From Campylobacterales bacterium (GTDB lineage Bacteria; Campylobacterota; Campylobacteria; Campylobacterales; Arcobacteraceae), in contig JAIELU010000267.1 of NCBI GenBank assembly GCA_019752775.1, positions 1 through 7,127 of the forward strand: a DNA stretch of 7,127 nucleotides, given 5' to 3'. Both the position numbers and the translations under genes were made by a program. Below are positions 1 to 6,085 of this stretch, one piece after another. Under the pieces are notes generated by a model. It was given only the letters and a program-made list of their open reading frames with translations. It made no database searches and was not told the origin of the DNA. Numbering within the stretch: position 1 is the first letter of the stretch; the number at the start of each line of letters is the position of its first letter.

Positions 1-576
1 ATAGGCTTCTTCCATGTTATGTGTAACAAAAATTGATGTTCCCTTAAATTCCTTAAGATCTTCCTTAAGTTGTACAACCATCATGGTTTTAAGATACTCA
101 TCTAGAGCTGAAAAAGGTTCATCTAAAAATAAAAGAGATGGATTTAAAACTAAAGCTCTTGCAAATGAAACCCTTTGTTTCATTCCTCCACTTAAATCTT
201 TTGGAAATTTCTCAAAATCATCAATTTGCAATCCAAATTTTAAAGCAATATTTTTTGATAATTCATCTGCCTTTTGTTTTTTTATAATTTTTGCTTTTAA
301 ACCTAAAGAGATATTATCAATTACATTTTTCCAAGGAAGTAATCTTGCTTCTTGAAAAGCAAATGATGAACTTTTGAAGCTATTTCTTATTTTCCCTGCT
401 TCTAAAGTTAATAGTTTTGCACAAAGATGAAGTAAAGTAGTTTTTCCACCACCGCTTGGACCTACAATAGATACCACTTCACCTTTTTTTAATTTGAAAT
501 TTATATTTTTTAAAATTTCTTTAAAGCCAAAAGAAAAAGAAAGATTATCAACTTTTAGTTCTTCTATTTTCTCCAT
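1..576 (-). CDS. ABC transporter ATP-binding protein, SsuB/TauB-like (C-terminus beyond window)
   Basis: ATPase subunit of a nitrate/sulfonate/taurine-type ABC importer; it would act at the cytoplasmic face with the permease encoded upstream. I translated 192 residues from the ATG at 576 to the window edge. Visible motifs are Walker A GPSGGGKTT (about 39-47), Q-loop FAFQEARLLPW (Gln75), signature LSGGMKQR (128-135), Walker B LLFLDEP (148-154), D-loop SALD and the H-loop VTHNMEEA (His186). The Q-loop context is typical of the SsuB/TauB group. The stretch between Walker A and the Q-loop is somewhat short for the family. About 50 C-terminal residues are probably missing off the left edge. The start is supported by AGAGAGG seven bases upstream. 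The gene begins inside the last 13 bases of the permease gene, so translation is probably coupled. The substrate cannot be read from this subunit; the Fur box ahead of the operon hints at an iron-related cargo. Confidence 0.95.
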   Translation of the reverse strand, partial: MEKIEELKVDNLSFSFGFKEILKNINFKLKKGEVVSIVGPSGGGKTTLLHLCAKLLTLEAGKIRNSFKSSSFAFQEARLLPWKNVIDNISLGLKAKIIKKQKADELSKNIALKFGLQIDDFEKFPKDLSGGMKQRVSFARALVLNPSLLFLDEPFSALDEYLKTMMVVQLKEDLKEFKGTSIFVTHNMEEAY

Positions 577-1346
577 GCTTCAACCTCTCTTTTTATGGGT
601 TCCAGAATTAAATACTCAATTAAAAGTAAACTTCCTATCATTATTAATACAAGGGCTAGTGCAGTTGTAGTATCTAATTGACTTCTAGAAATGGCTAAGG
701 CTGCGCCAATTCCATCATTTGCAGAAAGAAGTTCAGCCATTACAACTATTTTCCAAGCCATTCCTAAAGCACTTACCCAAGCTGGAAAAACATAAGAAAA
801 GATATGAGGAAAATATAAATCAAACATTTTCATTTTAAAAGGAAGTTCAAAACTATCAGCCATTTGTTTTAAATCTCCTTCTAATGTTCTTGTCCCTTGT
901 AATGCTCCTACAAAAATTATTGGAAAAGATGCAACAACAACTGTAAAAATGACAGTCATATCACTCATTCCGAACCAAATCATCGCTAATACAATCCATG
1001 CAATTGGAGGCATACCAACTAAAATAGTTACTATTGGTCTACTCATCATTGAAGCAGTTGCAAAAAGTCCAGCAAGTAATCCTAATACTGAACCAAAAAC
1101 AAGTGAAATACAAAAACCAAAAAATGCTCTTTTTATAGTAATTACAATGTCATTTAAAGTATTTGGTTCACTTAACATTGAAAATAGGGTGATAATTGTA
1201 TCTTTAGGATTTGGTAAAACTAAATTTCCATAAAGTTGATTCCCAAAATCCCATAATGCAAAAAATAAAAAGATTGAAGCAATTGAACCCCAACCACTCC
1301 ATAAATACGAGGGAAAATCTTTTATAATCTTAAATAAAAATTTCAT
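564..1346 (-). CDS. ABC transporter permease, SsuC/TauC-like (BPD_transp_1)
   Basis: Inner-membrane permease of the same importer, 260 residues, the usual length for the SsuC/TauC family. Hydrophobic segments lie at about 18-36, 73-96, 103-125, 130-150, 185-205 and 228-247. The motif PPIAWIVLAMIWFG (113-126) is characteristic of the family. The stretch ADSFELPFKMKMFDLYFPHI (163-182) is the EAA-type cytoplasmic loop that contacts the ATPase, and it is followed by the typical GMAWKIVVMAELLS helix. The ATG at 1346 has TAGGA a few bases upstream. It is the first gene after a promoter carrying a strong Fur box. A periplasmic binding protein is expected but not in the window; it may lie beyond position 1. 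The substrate is unknown: family members carry taurine, alkanesulfonates, nitrate, pyrimidine precursors and others. Confidence 0.95.
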   Translation of the reverse strand: MKFLFKIIKDFPSYLWSGWGSIASIFLFFALWDFGNQLYGNLVLPNPKDTIITLFSMLSEPNTLNDIVITIKRAFFGFCISLVFGSVLGLLAGLFATASMMSRPIVTILVGMPPIAWIVLAMIWFGMSDMTVIFTVVVASFPIIFVGALQGTRTLEGDLKQMADSFELPFKMKMFDLYFPHIFSYVFPAWVSALGMAWKIVVMAELLSANDGIGAALAISRSQLDTTTALALVLIMIGSLLLIEYLILEPIKREVEAWRK

Positions 1347-1376
1347 TAAATTCCTAAAATTGTTTAATCTTTTGGA

Positions 1377-1382
1377 ATTATA
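1377..1382 (-). promoter_or_regulatory. -10 box of the ABC importer operon
   Basis: A perfect TATAAT on the minus strand, about 30 bases before the permease ATG. The hexamer 17 bases further upstream is ATGATA, a poor -35 that lies inside the Fur box. An alternative, more upstream promoter pairs TTGACT (1418-1413) with TATCAT at an 18-base spacing. Either promoter would be covered by the Fur box. Transcription should start near 1370. Confidence 0.6.
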
Positions 1383-1387
1383 ATAAG

Positions 1388-1406
1388 AATGATAACGATT
1401 ATCATT
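1388..1406 (-). promoter_or_regulatory. Fur box controlling the ABC importer
   Basis: AATGATAACGATTATCATT is a perfect 8-3-8 inverted repeat. Its core TGATAACGATTATCA (1390-1404) matches the 7-1-7 Fur consensus TGATAATnATTATCA at 13 of 14 defined positions. It sits immediately upstream of the TATAAT of the permease gene, a location where bound Fur-Fe(II) would block RNA polymerase. This predicts repression in iron-rich cells and induction under iron limitation. The site is seen directly; the function is inferred from the Fur family. Confidence 0.85.
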
Positions 1407-1419
1407 GACTTAAGTCAAT
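1404..1419. repeat. 16-bp perfect palindrome abutting the Fur box
   Basis: ATTGACTTAAGTCAAT is a perfect 16-bp palindrome sharing three bases with the right end of the Fur box. There is no T-run next to it, so it is not a terminator. It includes the TTGACT that could serve as a -35. It could be a second operator or the outer part of an extended Fur-binding region. No specific regulator is recognised. Confidence 0.6.
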
Positions 1420-1433
1420 AATCTAATATATTT

Positions 1434-3131
1434 CTAGACTTCAATACTAAAACAAGCACCTTTGTTTGTATTAAAAACTCTTATTTTGCCTTTAAAGTGA
1501 GATTGAATTATCATTTTTGACATATAAAGACCAATTCCACTACCTTTTTGTTTAGTTGTAAAATATGGTTCAAATATTTTATTTTGATATTTATTTTCTA
1601 TTCCACCTGCATTATCAAAAATTGAAGTGATTGATAAGTCATTTTTTTCATCAATTGTTATAGTAATTTGAGGATTTTCTATATTTCTTGAAATTAAAAC
1701 ATCTTTTGCATTTGTTAGAAGATTTAGAATTACTTGTGAATATTCATTTTCATAAGCATTAATCTGTTTATCTTTTATGACATTAAATTTAAACTCTATT
1801 TTATTGTTTTCAAAAATTGGCTCCATAATATCAAGAGCTTTTTTTACAGCATTACTTATTAAAAATAGTTCTTTTTGTTTATTTAAGAGATAAAAATCAC
1901 TAAAATTATCAATAGTTTTTGACATAAAATCCAATTGAGCATTTGATTCAAGAATTTTTTCTTTTAAATATTTTTTGTCAATAGGATTATCTTCATAGGC
2001 TAATTGCAGATTCATATTTATAAAACCTAAATGTGTTAAAGGTTGTCTCCATTGATGAGCAATATTATTTATCATTTCTCCCATAGAAGCTAATTTACTT
2101 TGATGAATTAAAAGTTTCTCTTTTTCATTTTTTTCATTTACTAATATTTTTAGCATATAACCTAAAGCAAAACTAAAAATAAGTGATTCTAAAGGCGCTC
2201 CTATATGAATAATATATATTCCACTTATTGGTGTAATTTGCCAATCTTCTGCAATATAGATAAATATTGATACAACTAACCAACCAATAGTATAAATAAT
2301 TGCATATTTATCACCTTTTAAAATAGCTATAAAACCTGCAAATGTAGGAACTAAAAATCCTATATAAAAAGGCAAATAGTCATACAAAATTGAGTGCTTA
2401 TAAAAAAATATTGCAATTACATCTAAAATATTTAAAAGAATAAAAAAGTTTATAAACTTGTGAATTTTAGGCATTTTCTCTTTTGTATTTAAAATACTTT
2501 GTGCAAATAAAAGAGTAAACAAAAAACTAAGAGTTTCACAAATATCAACGATTGCTTGAGCAGTTGATGTTGGATAAGGTAAATAACTAAAATATACAAA
2601 TCCAATTAAAGATAAAAGAACAAAAAATTGCATTAAAGAGTAGTATAAAAAACATCTCATTTTGGTTGAAAAATAAATAATTAGATAATATAAAAAGGCA
2701 CAGAATATTATTCCATAAGATACTCCATATAAAATACCTTCATATTTTAATAAATATCTATATTCAAAATCTGAAATACTATTCCAACGAAATTCTACTC
2801 TTTTTGGATGATCATACATGTATTTAAAAAGTAGTTCATTATTTTGATTTTTATCTAATTTTACAACTATTATGTCATTAATTATTTCATATTTTGTATT
2901 TGCAAAAACAAGGGAGTTTTTATCTGAAATTATAGTTAAATAGTTAGTTTTATTTTGAACTTTATCTAAGTCGATTTTAAACTTTATTGTAAATTCTTTT
3001 AACTGTTTATTTTTATACTCTTCGTAAAAAGCTTCTTTAAAATTGCTATGATCTTCTGATATGTAATTTTGTATATAATACTGACCATATAGATTACTTA
3101 AGAATAAAATTAAGAGTAATAGTTTTTTCAT
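1434..3131 (-). CDS. 7TMR-DISM sensor histidine kinase
   Basis: Membrane sensor kinase, presumed partner of the divergent response regulator. From the start chosen here (3131) it has 565 residues and opens with a signal peptide, MKKLLLLILFLSNLYG. A periplasmic region follows to about residue 125 (7TMR-DISM extracellular type). Seven hydrophobic helices lie between about 130 and 330, then a short coiled linker. The H-box is GEMINNIAHQWRQPL with His359. The ATPase domain has the N-box NLLTNAKDVL, G1 DNAGGI, F-box FEPYFTTK and G2 GSGIGLYMSK, so all catalytic motifs are intact. An in-frame ATG at 3146 would add five residues. I prefer 3131 because the signal peptide then begins at the start and a perfect TATAAT lies exactly six bases before it; neither ATG has a Shine-Dalgarno sequence. 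The ligand is unknown. The gene ends just upstream of the Fur-controlled importer with no terminator visible, so read-through into it is possible. Confidence 0.93.
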   Translation of the reverse strand: MKKLLLLILFLSNLYGQYYIQNYISEDHSNFKEAFYEEYKNKQLKEFTIKFKIDLDKVQNKTNYLTIISDKNSLVFANTKYEIINDIIVVKLDKNQNNELLFKYMYDHPKRVEFRWNSISDFEYRYLLKYEGILYGVSYGIIFCAFLYYLIIYFSTKMRCFLYYSLMQFFVLLSLIGFVYFSYLPYPTSTAQAIVDICETLSFLFTLLFAQSILNTKEKMPKIHKFINFFILLNILDVIAIFFYKHSILYDYLPFYIGFLVPTFAGFIAILKGDKYAIIYTIGWLVVSIFIYIAEDWQITPISGIYIIHIGAPLESLIFSFALGYMLKILVNEKNEKEKLLIHQSKLASMGEMINNIAHQWRQPLTHLGFINMNLQLAYEDNPIDKKYLKEKILESNAQLDFMSKTIDNFSDFYLLNKQKELFLISNAVKKALDIMEPIFENNKIEFKFNVIKDKQINAYENEYSQVILNLLTNAKDVLISRNIENPQITITIDEKNDLSITSIFDNAGGIENKYQNKIFEPYFTTKQKGSGIGLYMSKMIIQSHFKGKIRVFNTNKGACFSIEV

Positions 3132-3137
3132 TTTTTG

Positions 3138-3143
3138 ATTATA
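3138..3143 (-). promoter_or_regulatory. -10 box of the sensor kinase gene (leaderless start)
   Basis: A perfect TATAAT on the minus strand, followed by CAAAAA and then the ATG at 3131. With the usual 6-8 base distance from -10 to +1, transcription would begin at or next to the start codon. No ribosome binding site is present upstream of this ATG or of the alternative ATG at 3146, which agrees with a leaderless mRNA. If this -10 is used, the 3146 start cannot be translated from it. Confidence 0.5.
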
Positions 3144-3162
3144 CATACATTTTAATTAATAT

Positions 3163-3177
3163 TAATAGTAATTATCA
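3163..3177. promoter_or_regulatory. Possible second Fur box between the kinase and regulator genes
   Basis: TAATAGTAATTATCA matches the Fur 7-1-7 consensus TGATAATnATTATCA at 12 of 14 defined positions. It lies in the 77-bp divergent promoter region, near the presumed -35 areas of both genes. Because the region is very AT-rich, a match of this quality could occur by chance. It is noteworthy mainly because a strong Fur box controls the adjacent operon. Confidence 0.35.
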
Positions 3178-3196
3178 TAATTTATATATTTTCTAG

Positions 3197-3202
3197 TATA
3201 AT
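3197..3202 (+). promoter_or_regulatory. -10 box of the response regulator gene (leaderless start)
   Basis: A perfect TATAAT followed by TTCACC and then the ATG at 3209. This is the same TATAAT-N6-ATG layout as for the divergent kinase gene. There is no Shine-Dalgarno sequence ahead of the ATG and no alternative start codon upstream with one, so the transcript probably starts at the ATG itself. The position 17 bases upstream reads ATCATA, a weak -35. Confidence 0.55.
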
Positions 3203-3208
3203 TTCACC

Positions 3209-3898
3209 ATGAGTAAAAATGAATTTAAAAATATAAAAATCTTATTTGTTGAAGATGAAGAAAATATAAGAGTAAATGCAATATCTTATTTAAAAAGATT
3301 ATTTGATGAGGTTTATGAAGCAAAAGATGCTTTTGAGGCTTTTGAAATTTGGGGGGGGGCCCAACCCCACATAATTATTACAGATATAAATATGCCAAAA
3401 TTAAATGGTTTAGAAATGATTAAAAAGATTAGAGAAAAAAACAATCATACAAATATTGTGGTTCTAAGTGCTTATGCTCAAACAAGTTATTTACTTGAAG
3501 CCATTGAGTTAGGGCTTGTGAAATATTTGATAAAACCAATTCGTCATGAAACTATATATCCTGTATTAAGTCAATGTGTGAAAAGAATTAAAAATGATAA
3601 TAGAACTAATATCAAATATTTTTCAAAAAGTTGCTATTTTGATTTTTTAAATAAAAAGCTAATAAAAGATGAAATTGAAGTGAAACTTACAAATAAAGAG
3701 TTAGATTTATTATGTTTATTATGTGAGTGTAATAACCAAACAGTTACCTATGAAACTATACAAGCAATTGTTTGGAATGACTCTTTTATGAGTGAAGATG
3801 CAATTCGTTCGGTTGCTAGAAATCTAAGAAAAAAACTTCCAGTAAAATGTTTAGAAAATCTTTCTAAAATAGGTTATAAAATAGTTACTATAGATTAA
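3209..3898 (+). CDS. OmpR/PhoB-family response regulator with poly-G tract
   Basis: DNA-binding response regulator of 229 residues, the normal OmpR-family length, presumed partner of the divergent kinase. The receiver domain spans about 7-120: acidic pocket VEDEE (Glu15, Asp16), phospho-acceptor Asp59 in IIITDINMPKLNG, switch Ser87 in VVLSAYA, and Lys109 in YLIKPI. A winged-helix trans_reg_C domain spans about 140-228, including LTNKELDLLCLL, the recognition segment SEDAIRSVARNLRKKL and the wing KIGYKIV. Residues 48-51 (Trp-Gly-Gly-Ala), in the loop before strand beta-3, come from a run of nine G. As sequenced the frame is open and the domain length is normal, so this is the ON state. One G fewer gives a stop after 54 codons; one more gives a stop after 71. 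The gene ends in a terminator hairpin whose loop holds the stop codon. Confidence 0.95.
   Translation: MSKNEFKNIKILFVEDEENIRVNAISYLKRLFDEVYEAKDAFEAFEIWGGAQPHIIITDINMPKLNGLEMIKKIREKNNHTNIVVLSAYAQTSYLLEAIELGLVKYLIKPIRHETIYPVLSQCVKRIKNDNRTNIKYFSKSCYFDFLNKKLIKDEIEVKLTNKELDLLCLLCECNNQTVTYETIQAIVWNDSFMSEDAIRSVARNLRKKLPVKCLENLSKIGYKIVTID
3351..3359 (+). repeat. Poly-G9 tract, candidate phase-variation site
   Basis: Nine consecutive G inside the response regulator, immediately followed by CCC and shortly after by CCCC, in otherwise very AT-rich DNA. It codes for part of Trp48 through Ala51. Long G tracts are the classic slipped-strand contingency sites in Campylobacter and relatives. Here G9 is in frame; G8 would read TGG GGG GGG CCC AAC CCC ACA TAA, and G10 would stop at a TAA after Asp71. 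Changes of three G would only alter the glycine count in a surface loop. It also forms the imperfect inverted repeat TTGGG/CCCAA. Confidence 0.85.
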
Positions 3899-3916
3899 AA
3901 TAGTAACTATTTTTTT
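3878..3916 (+). terminator. Rho-independent terminator of the response regulator gene
   Basis: ATAGTTACTAT (3881-3891) pairs perfectly with ATAGTAACTAT (3900-3910). Three more A-T pairs extend the stem to 14 bp with an 8-base loop, followed by a run of T to 3916. The stop codon of the regulator lies in the loop, so the stem begins inside the coding region. On the opposite strand the hairpin is followed by only TTTT, so it may also stop leftward transcripts weakly. Confidence 0.8.
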
Positions 3917-3926
3917 AGTAAATTAA

Positions 3927-4528
3927 TTATGAAATTTTTACTAAATATCTTCCAACTGCTTTACCTGCTAATAAAGAATTTAAAGCCTCTTTTATCCCAT
4001 CTAAATCTATTTGCGTTGTTAATTCTTCTAATGTATCAATTTTAAATTCATTAGACATTTTTCCCAAGCAGCTGCTTTTTTTTCTTTTTTACACTCAACT
4101 GAATCAATATCTATTAATCTAACACCTCTTAAAATAAATGGAAAGACATTTGTATTTAATTCAAAAGATGAAGTTAATCCACAACAAGTAGCAACTCCAT
4201 CAGATTTAATTAATTTTAATGCTTCTGCTAAAATATTTCCCCCAACTGTATCTATTACAGCATCATACTTTTCACTCTACCAGTTATCAGTAACTAAAAC
4301 ATATCTAGTTACTAAAACTTTTTCACCTACTTCAAACTCAGTAGAGTTTGACTTTTCAATAACACCTGCCACATCAATTCCTGTAATATGTGGAAAGTTT
4401 TTTGTAACACCTGAATTTCCAACTGAACTTAATGCGTCTTTATAATTTAAAGATGAATAAGTAGTTTTTATTAAAACTTCATTCTCTTGTATTGTTGGAA
4501 TTTCAACTTCTTTTATACTTAATAGCAA
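3927..4528 (-). pseudogene. YhdH/AcuI-type NAD(P)H quinone (acryloyl-CoA) reductase, degraded
   Basis: Remnant of a zinc-independent medium-chain dehydrogenase/reductase of the YhdH/AcuI group. The N-terminal piece includes YSSLNYKDALSSVGNSG and FPHITGIDVAGVIE, both hallmarks of this family. It lines up without gaps with the YhdH N-terminus as far as a Trp corresponding to about residue 98 (recalled from the E. coli protein), then meets a TAG at 4279-4277. The reading resumes at once with EKYDAVIDTVGG, which corresponds to about residue 220. So roughly 120 codons, including most of the nucleotide-binding Rossmann fold, are deleted. A second lesion near 4057-4062 is a loss of one A: the frame stops after AWEKCLMNLKLIH, while the shifted frame gives MSNEFKIDTLEELTTQ to the natural end LAGKAVGRYLVKIS. 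The only usable start in frame is TTG at 4528; no ATG is found upstream, so the 5' end is damaged too. It diverges from an HxlR regulator. Confidence 0.9.
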
Positions 4529-4541
4529 GAACTTACTTTTA

Positions 4542-4565
4542 AGATATATACTATCTAAAAAGATA
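4542..4565 (+). promoter_or_regulatory. Promoter and candidate operator of the HxlR gene
   Basis: TATACT at 4547-4552 is a reasonable -10 about 25 bases before the HxlR start; no good -35 is visible. Around it are three alternating copies of one half-site: AGATA (4542), TATCT (4552) and AGATA (4561). The last two form the inverted repeat TATCT-AAAA-AGATA. HxlR-family repressors bind such dyads in their own promoters, so autoregulation is plausible but unproven. Confidence 0.35.
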
Positions 4566-4577
4566 CTAAGGAAATAA

Positions 4578-4916
4578 ATGAGTGAGAATAATGAAGATTT
4601 AAAAGTAGAAAAATGTCCAGTTGGAACAGCCTTAGATGTCCTTGCTGGAAAATGGAAGATATTGATTTTATGGTATTTACGAAGTGAAACAAAAAGATTA
4701 AATGAACTTCAAAAACTTCTTCCAAGAACAACTCAAAAGATGTTAATTCAAAAATTAAGAGAGCTAGAAGAAGATGGAATTATTCATAGAGAAGTTTATC
4801 TAGTAGTTCCTCCAAAAGTAGAATACTCTTTGACAAAATATGGAGAAACTCTAAAACCTATAATAAAACAACTATATCTTTGGGGAGAAATCCATAAAGA
4901 AAGAGTTAATAAGTAA
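4578..4916 (+). CDS. HxlR-family (winged-helix) transcriptional regulator
   Basis: Small dimeric DNA-binding regulator, 112 residues, typical family length. The HxlR signature is complete: CPVGTALDVLAGKWKILILWYL (about 13-34), then LNELQKLLPRTTQKMLIQKLRELEEDGIIHRE (helix-turn-helix, about 41-72), then the wing and VEYSLTKYGETLKPII. Cys13 is the N-terminal cysteine conserved in the family; in members such as YodB, HypR and QorR it senses quinones, diamide or other thiol-reactive stress. The ATG is preceded by AAGGA six bases upstream. The gene diverges from an oxidoreductase pseudogene, the kind of target such regulators usually control, so it may have lost its neighbouring target while remaining intact. 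It converges on the efflux operon. Confidence 0.95.
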   Translation: MSENNEDLKVEKCPVGTALDVLAGKWKILILWYLRSETKRLNELQKLLPRTTQKMLIQKLRELEEDGIIHREVYLVVPPKVEYSLTKYGETLKPIIKQLYLWGEIHKERVNK

Positions 4917-4927
4917 ATATTATTAAA

Positions 4928-6085
4928 TTAAGAGATTTGAAAATATAAAAATAAAATCTCTTTTTTAATATACAGCTTATATTTTTCAATATCTAATTGT
5001 CTTATTTCTTTTGAGTTTTTCAAAGTATCTACATCTTCGATTGCTTTAAATCCAGCAGCATATTCTTCTTGATTTAACTGTAATAACTCTTCATAAAGTT
5101 TAATATCATTTTGTGCTAAATTAATTCTTTGTTCATATTGTTTTATTGTTTCAAAAGAAGTTTCATAGATTTTTTCTAATTTAATATAAGTTAAATCTTC
5201 TTCTTTTTTATTTTGTAAAAAAACTAATTTTGAGTGTTGAATATCATTTGAAGACTTTAAACTCAAGGGAATACTAACACTTGCTCCATATTTATAATAG
5301 TCATCAACATTATCATTTGTATCTGAATTATTGTATCCAGCCGTTCCATTTATTTTAAAAGATGGTAAATAACTACTTTTTGTTTTTTGATATTGGGTTT
5401 GACTAATTTTTGATTCCATTTGAGCATATTGTTTTTGTGAAGATTTATCTAAAAATTCTTTTTTAGAAATAAGAGAAATATCTGGTAAATTGATATTTGA
5501 AATATCATATGAAGTTAGTTTTTTTATCTCATTTTGGTATTTTACTTTTTCTAGCATTAATTCCATTTTTGTATCTTCAAGAAGATTTTTTGTCATAATT
5601 GCATCATTTAAATCGCTAATATCACTCTCTCCATTTTTATATTGAGATTTTTTTATACTAACTTCAATTTCTTTATTTTTAACATTTAAAATATTTTGTT
5701 TAATGGTAAGATTATTTACTAATAAATTTATAATATTGCTATATAACAAATATAAATCATCTTGATTATCCATTTGTATTTTTAGAGCCTCTTGGCTAAA
5801 AAGATAATTTGCATAATCAATTTTGGCGCTTATTCCACCAAAATTATAAACTTCTTGGTTTAAACTCAATGAATAATCTTTACTTTCAAAGTTTTCATTA
5901 TCTTTACTTTGACTAACACTTAAATCAATATGACTAAGCCAATCATATTGATTTACTTTTTGTTTTTCTTCAATACTTTTGATTTTAAGTTCTTTTATTT
6001 CATTTTTTAAAGGTAATAAAACACTAGTTTCTTCTTTTGCAAAAACTATAGAAACAAAAAAAATAGGTAACAAAAATCTTTTCAT
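4928..6085 (-). CDS. TolC-family outer-membrane efflux protein
   Basis: Outer-membrane channel component of a tripartite efflux pump, 385 residues, a little short for TolC relatives (usually above 400). A signal peptide is visible: MKRFLLPIFFVSIVFA. The protein then shows two related halves of the OEP type. The first has a beta-like segment (DYSLSLNQEVYNFGG) and long Lys/Glu/Asn-rich helices ending in SQYKNGESDISDLNDA. The second has YKYGASVSIPLSLKS and helices containing NQEEYAAGFKAIEDVDTL, which corresponds to the TolC coiled-coil repeat. It is the last gene of the operon. Its ATG shares one base with the stop codon of the adaptor gene (TAATG), so translation is coupled. The substrate is unknown. 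Confidence 0.9.
   Translation of the reverse strand: MKRFLLPIFFVSIVFAKEETSVLLPLKNEIKELKIKSIEEKQKVNQYDWLSHIDLSVSQSKDNENFESKDYSLSLNQEVYNFGGISAKIDYANYLFSQEALKIQMDNQDDLYLLYSNIINLLVNNLTIKQNILNVKNKEIEVSIKKSQYKNGESDISDLNDAIMTKNLLEDTKMELMLEKVKYQNEIKKLTSYDISNINLPDISLISKKEFLDKSSQKQYAQMESKISQTQYQKTKSSYLPSFKINGTAGYNNSDTNDNVDDYYKYGASVSIPLSLKSSNDIQHSKLVFLQNKKEEDLTYIKLEKIYETSFETIKQYEQRINLAQNDIKLYEELLQLNQEEYAAGFKAIEDVDTLKNSKEIRQLDIEKYKLYIKKEILFLYFQIS
4930..4966 (+). terminator. Probable terminator of the HxlR gene
   Basis: AAGAGATTT (4930-4938) pairs with AAATCTCTT (4954-4962) across a 15-base A-rich loop and is followed by TTTT. It starts 14 bases after the HxlR stop and overlaps the 3' end of the convergent TolC-like gene. 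The stem is AT-rich, so efficiency may be modest. The opposite strand has no T-run after it. Confidence 0.55.

Noticed and set aside
14..355. Plus-strand open frame of 113 codons
   Set aside because: It is the reverse-strand shadow of the ATPase gene, whose Walker and signature motifs are complete on the minus strand.
949..1233. Plus-strand open frame of 94 codons
   Set aside because: It is a shadow of the ABC permease gene, with no family resemblance and no ribosome site.
3144..3146. Kinase start at the upstream ATG (3146)
   Set aside because: No ribosome site is present, and this ATG adjoins the perfect TATAAT that sits six bases before the 3131 ATG, where the signal peptide begins. It is not excluded.
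4076..4083. Run of eight T as a second slippage site
   Set aside because: It lies in the oxidoreductase pseudogene and encodes a normal Lys-rich stretch. A/T runs of this size are common in such AT-rich DNA, and the gene is already destroyed by a large deletion.
4277..4528. Possible real 83-residue protein
   Set aside because: It starts only at TTG, matches the first part of the YhdH family and stops where a large deletion begins; the rest of the gene follows in pieces. It is a pseudogene fragment.
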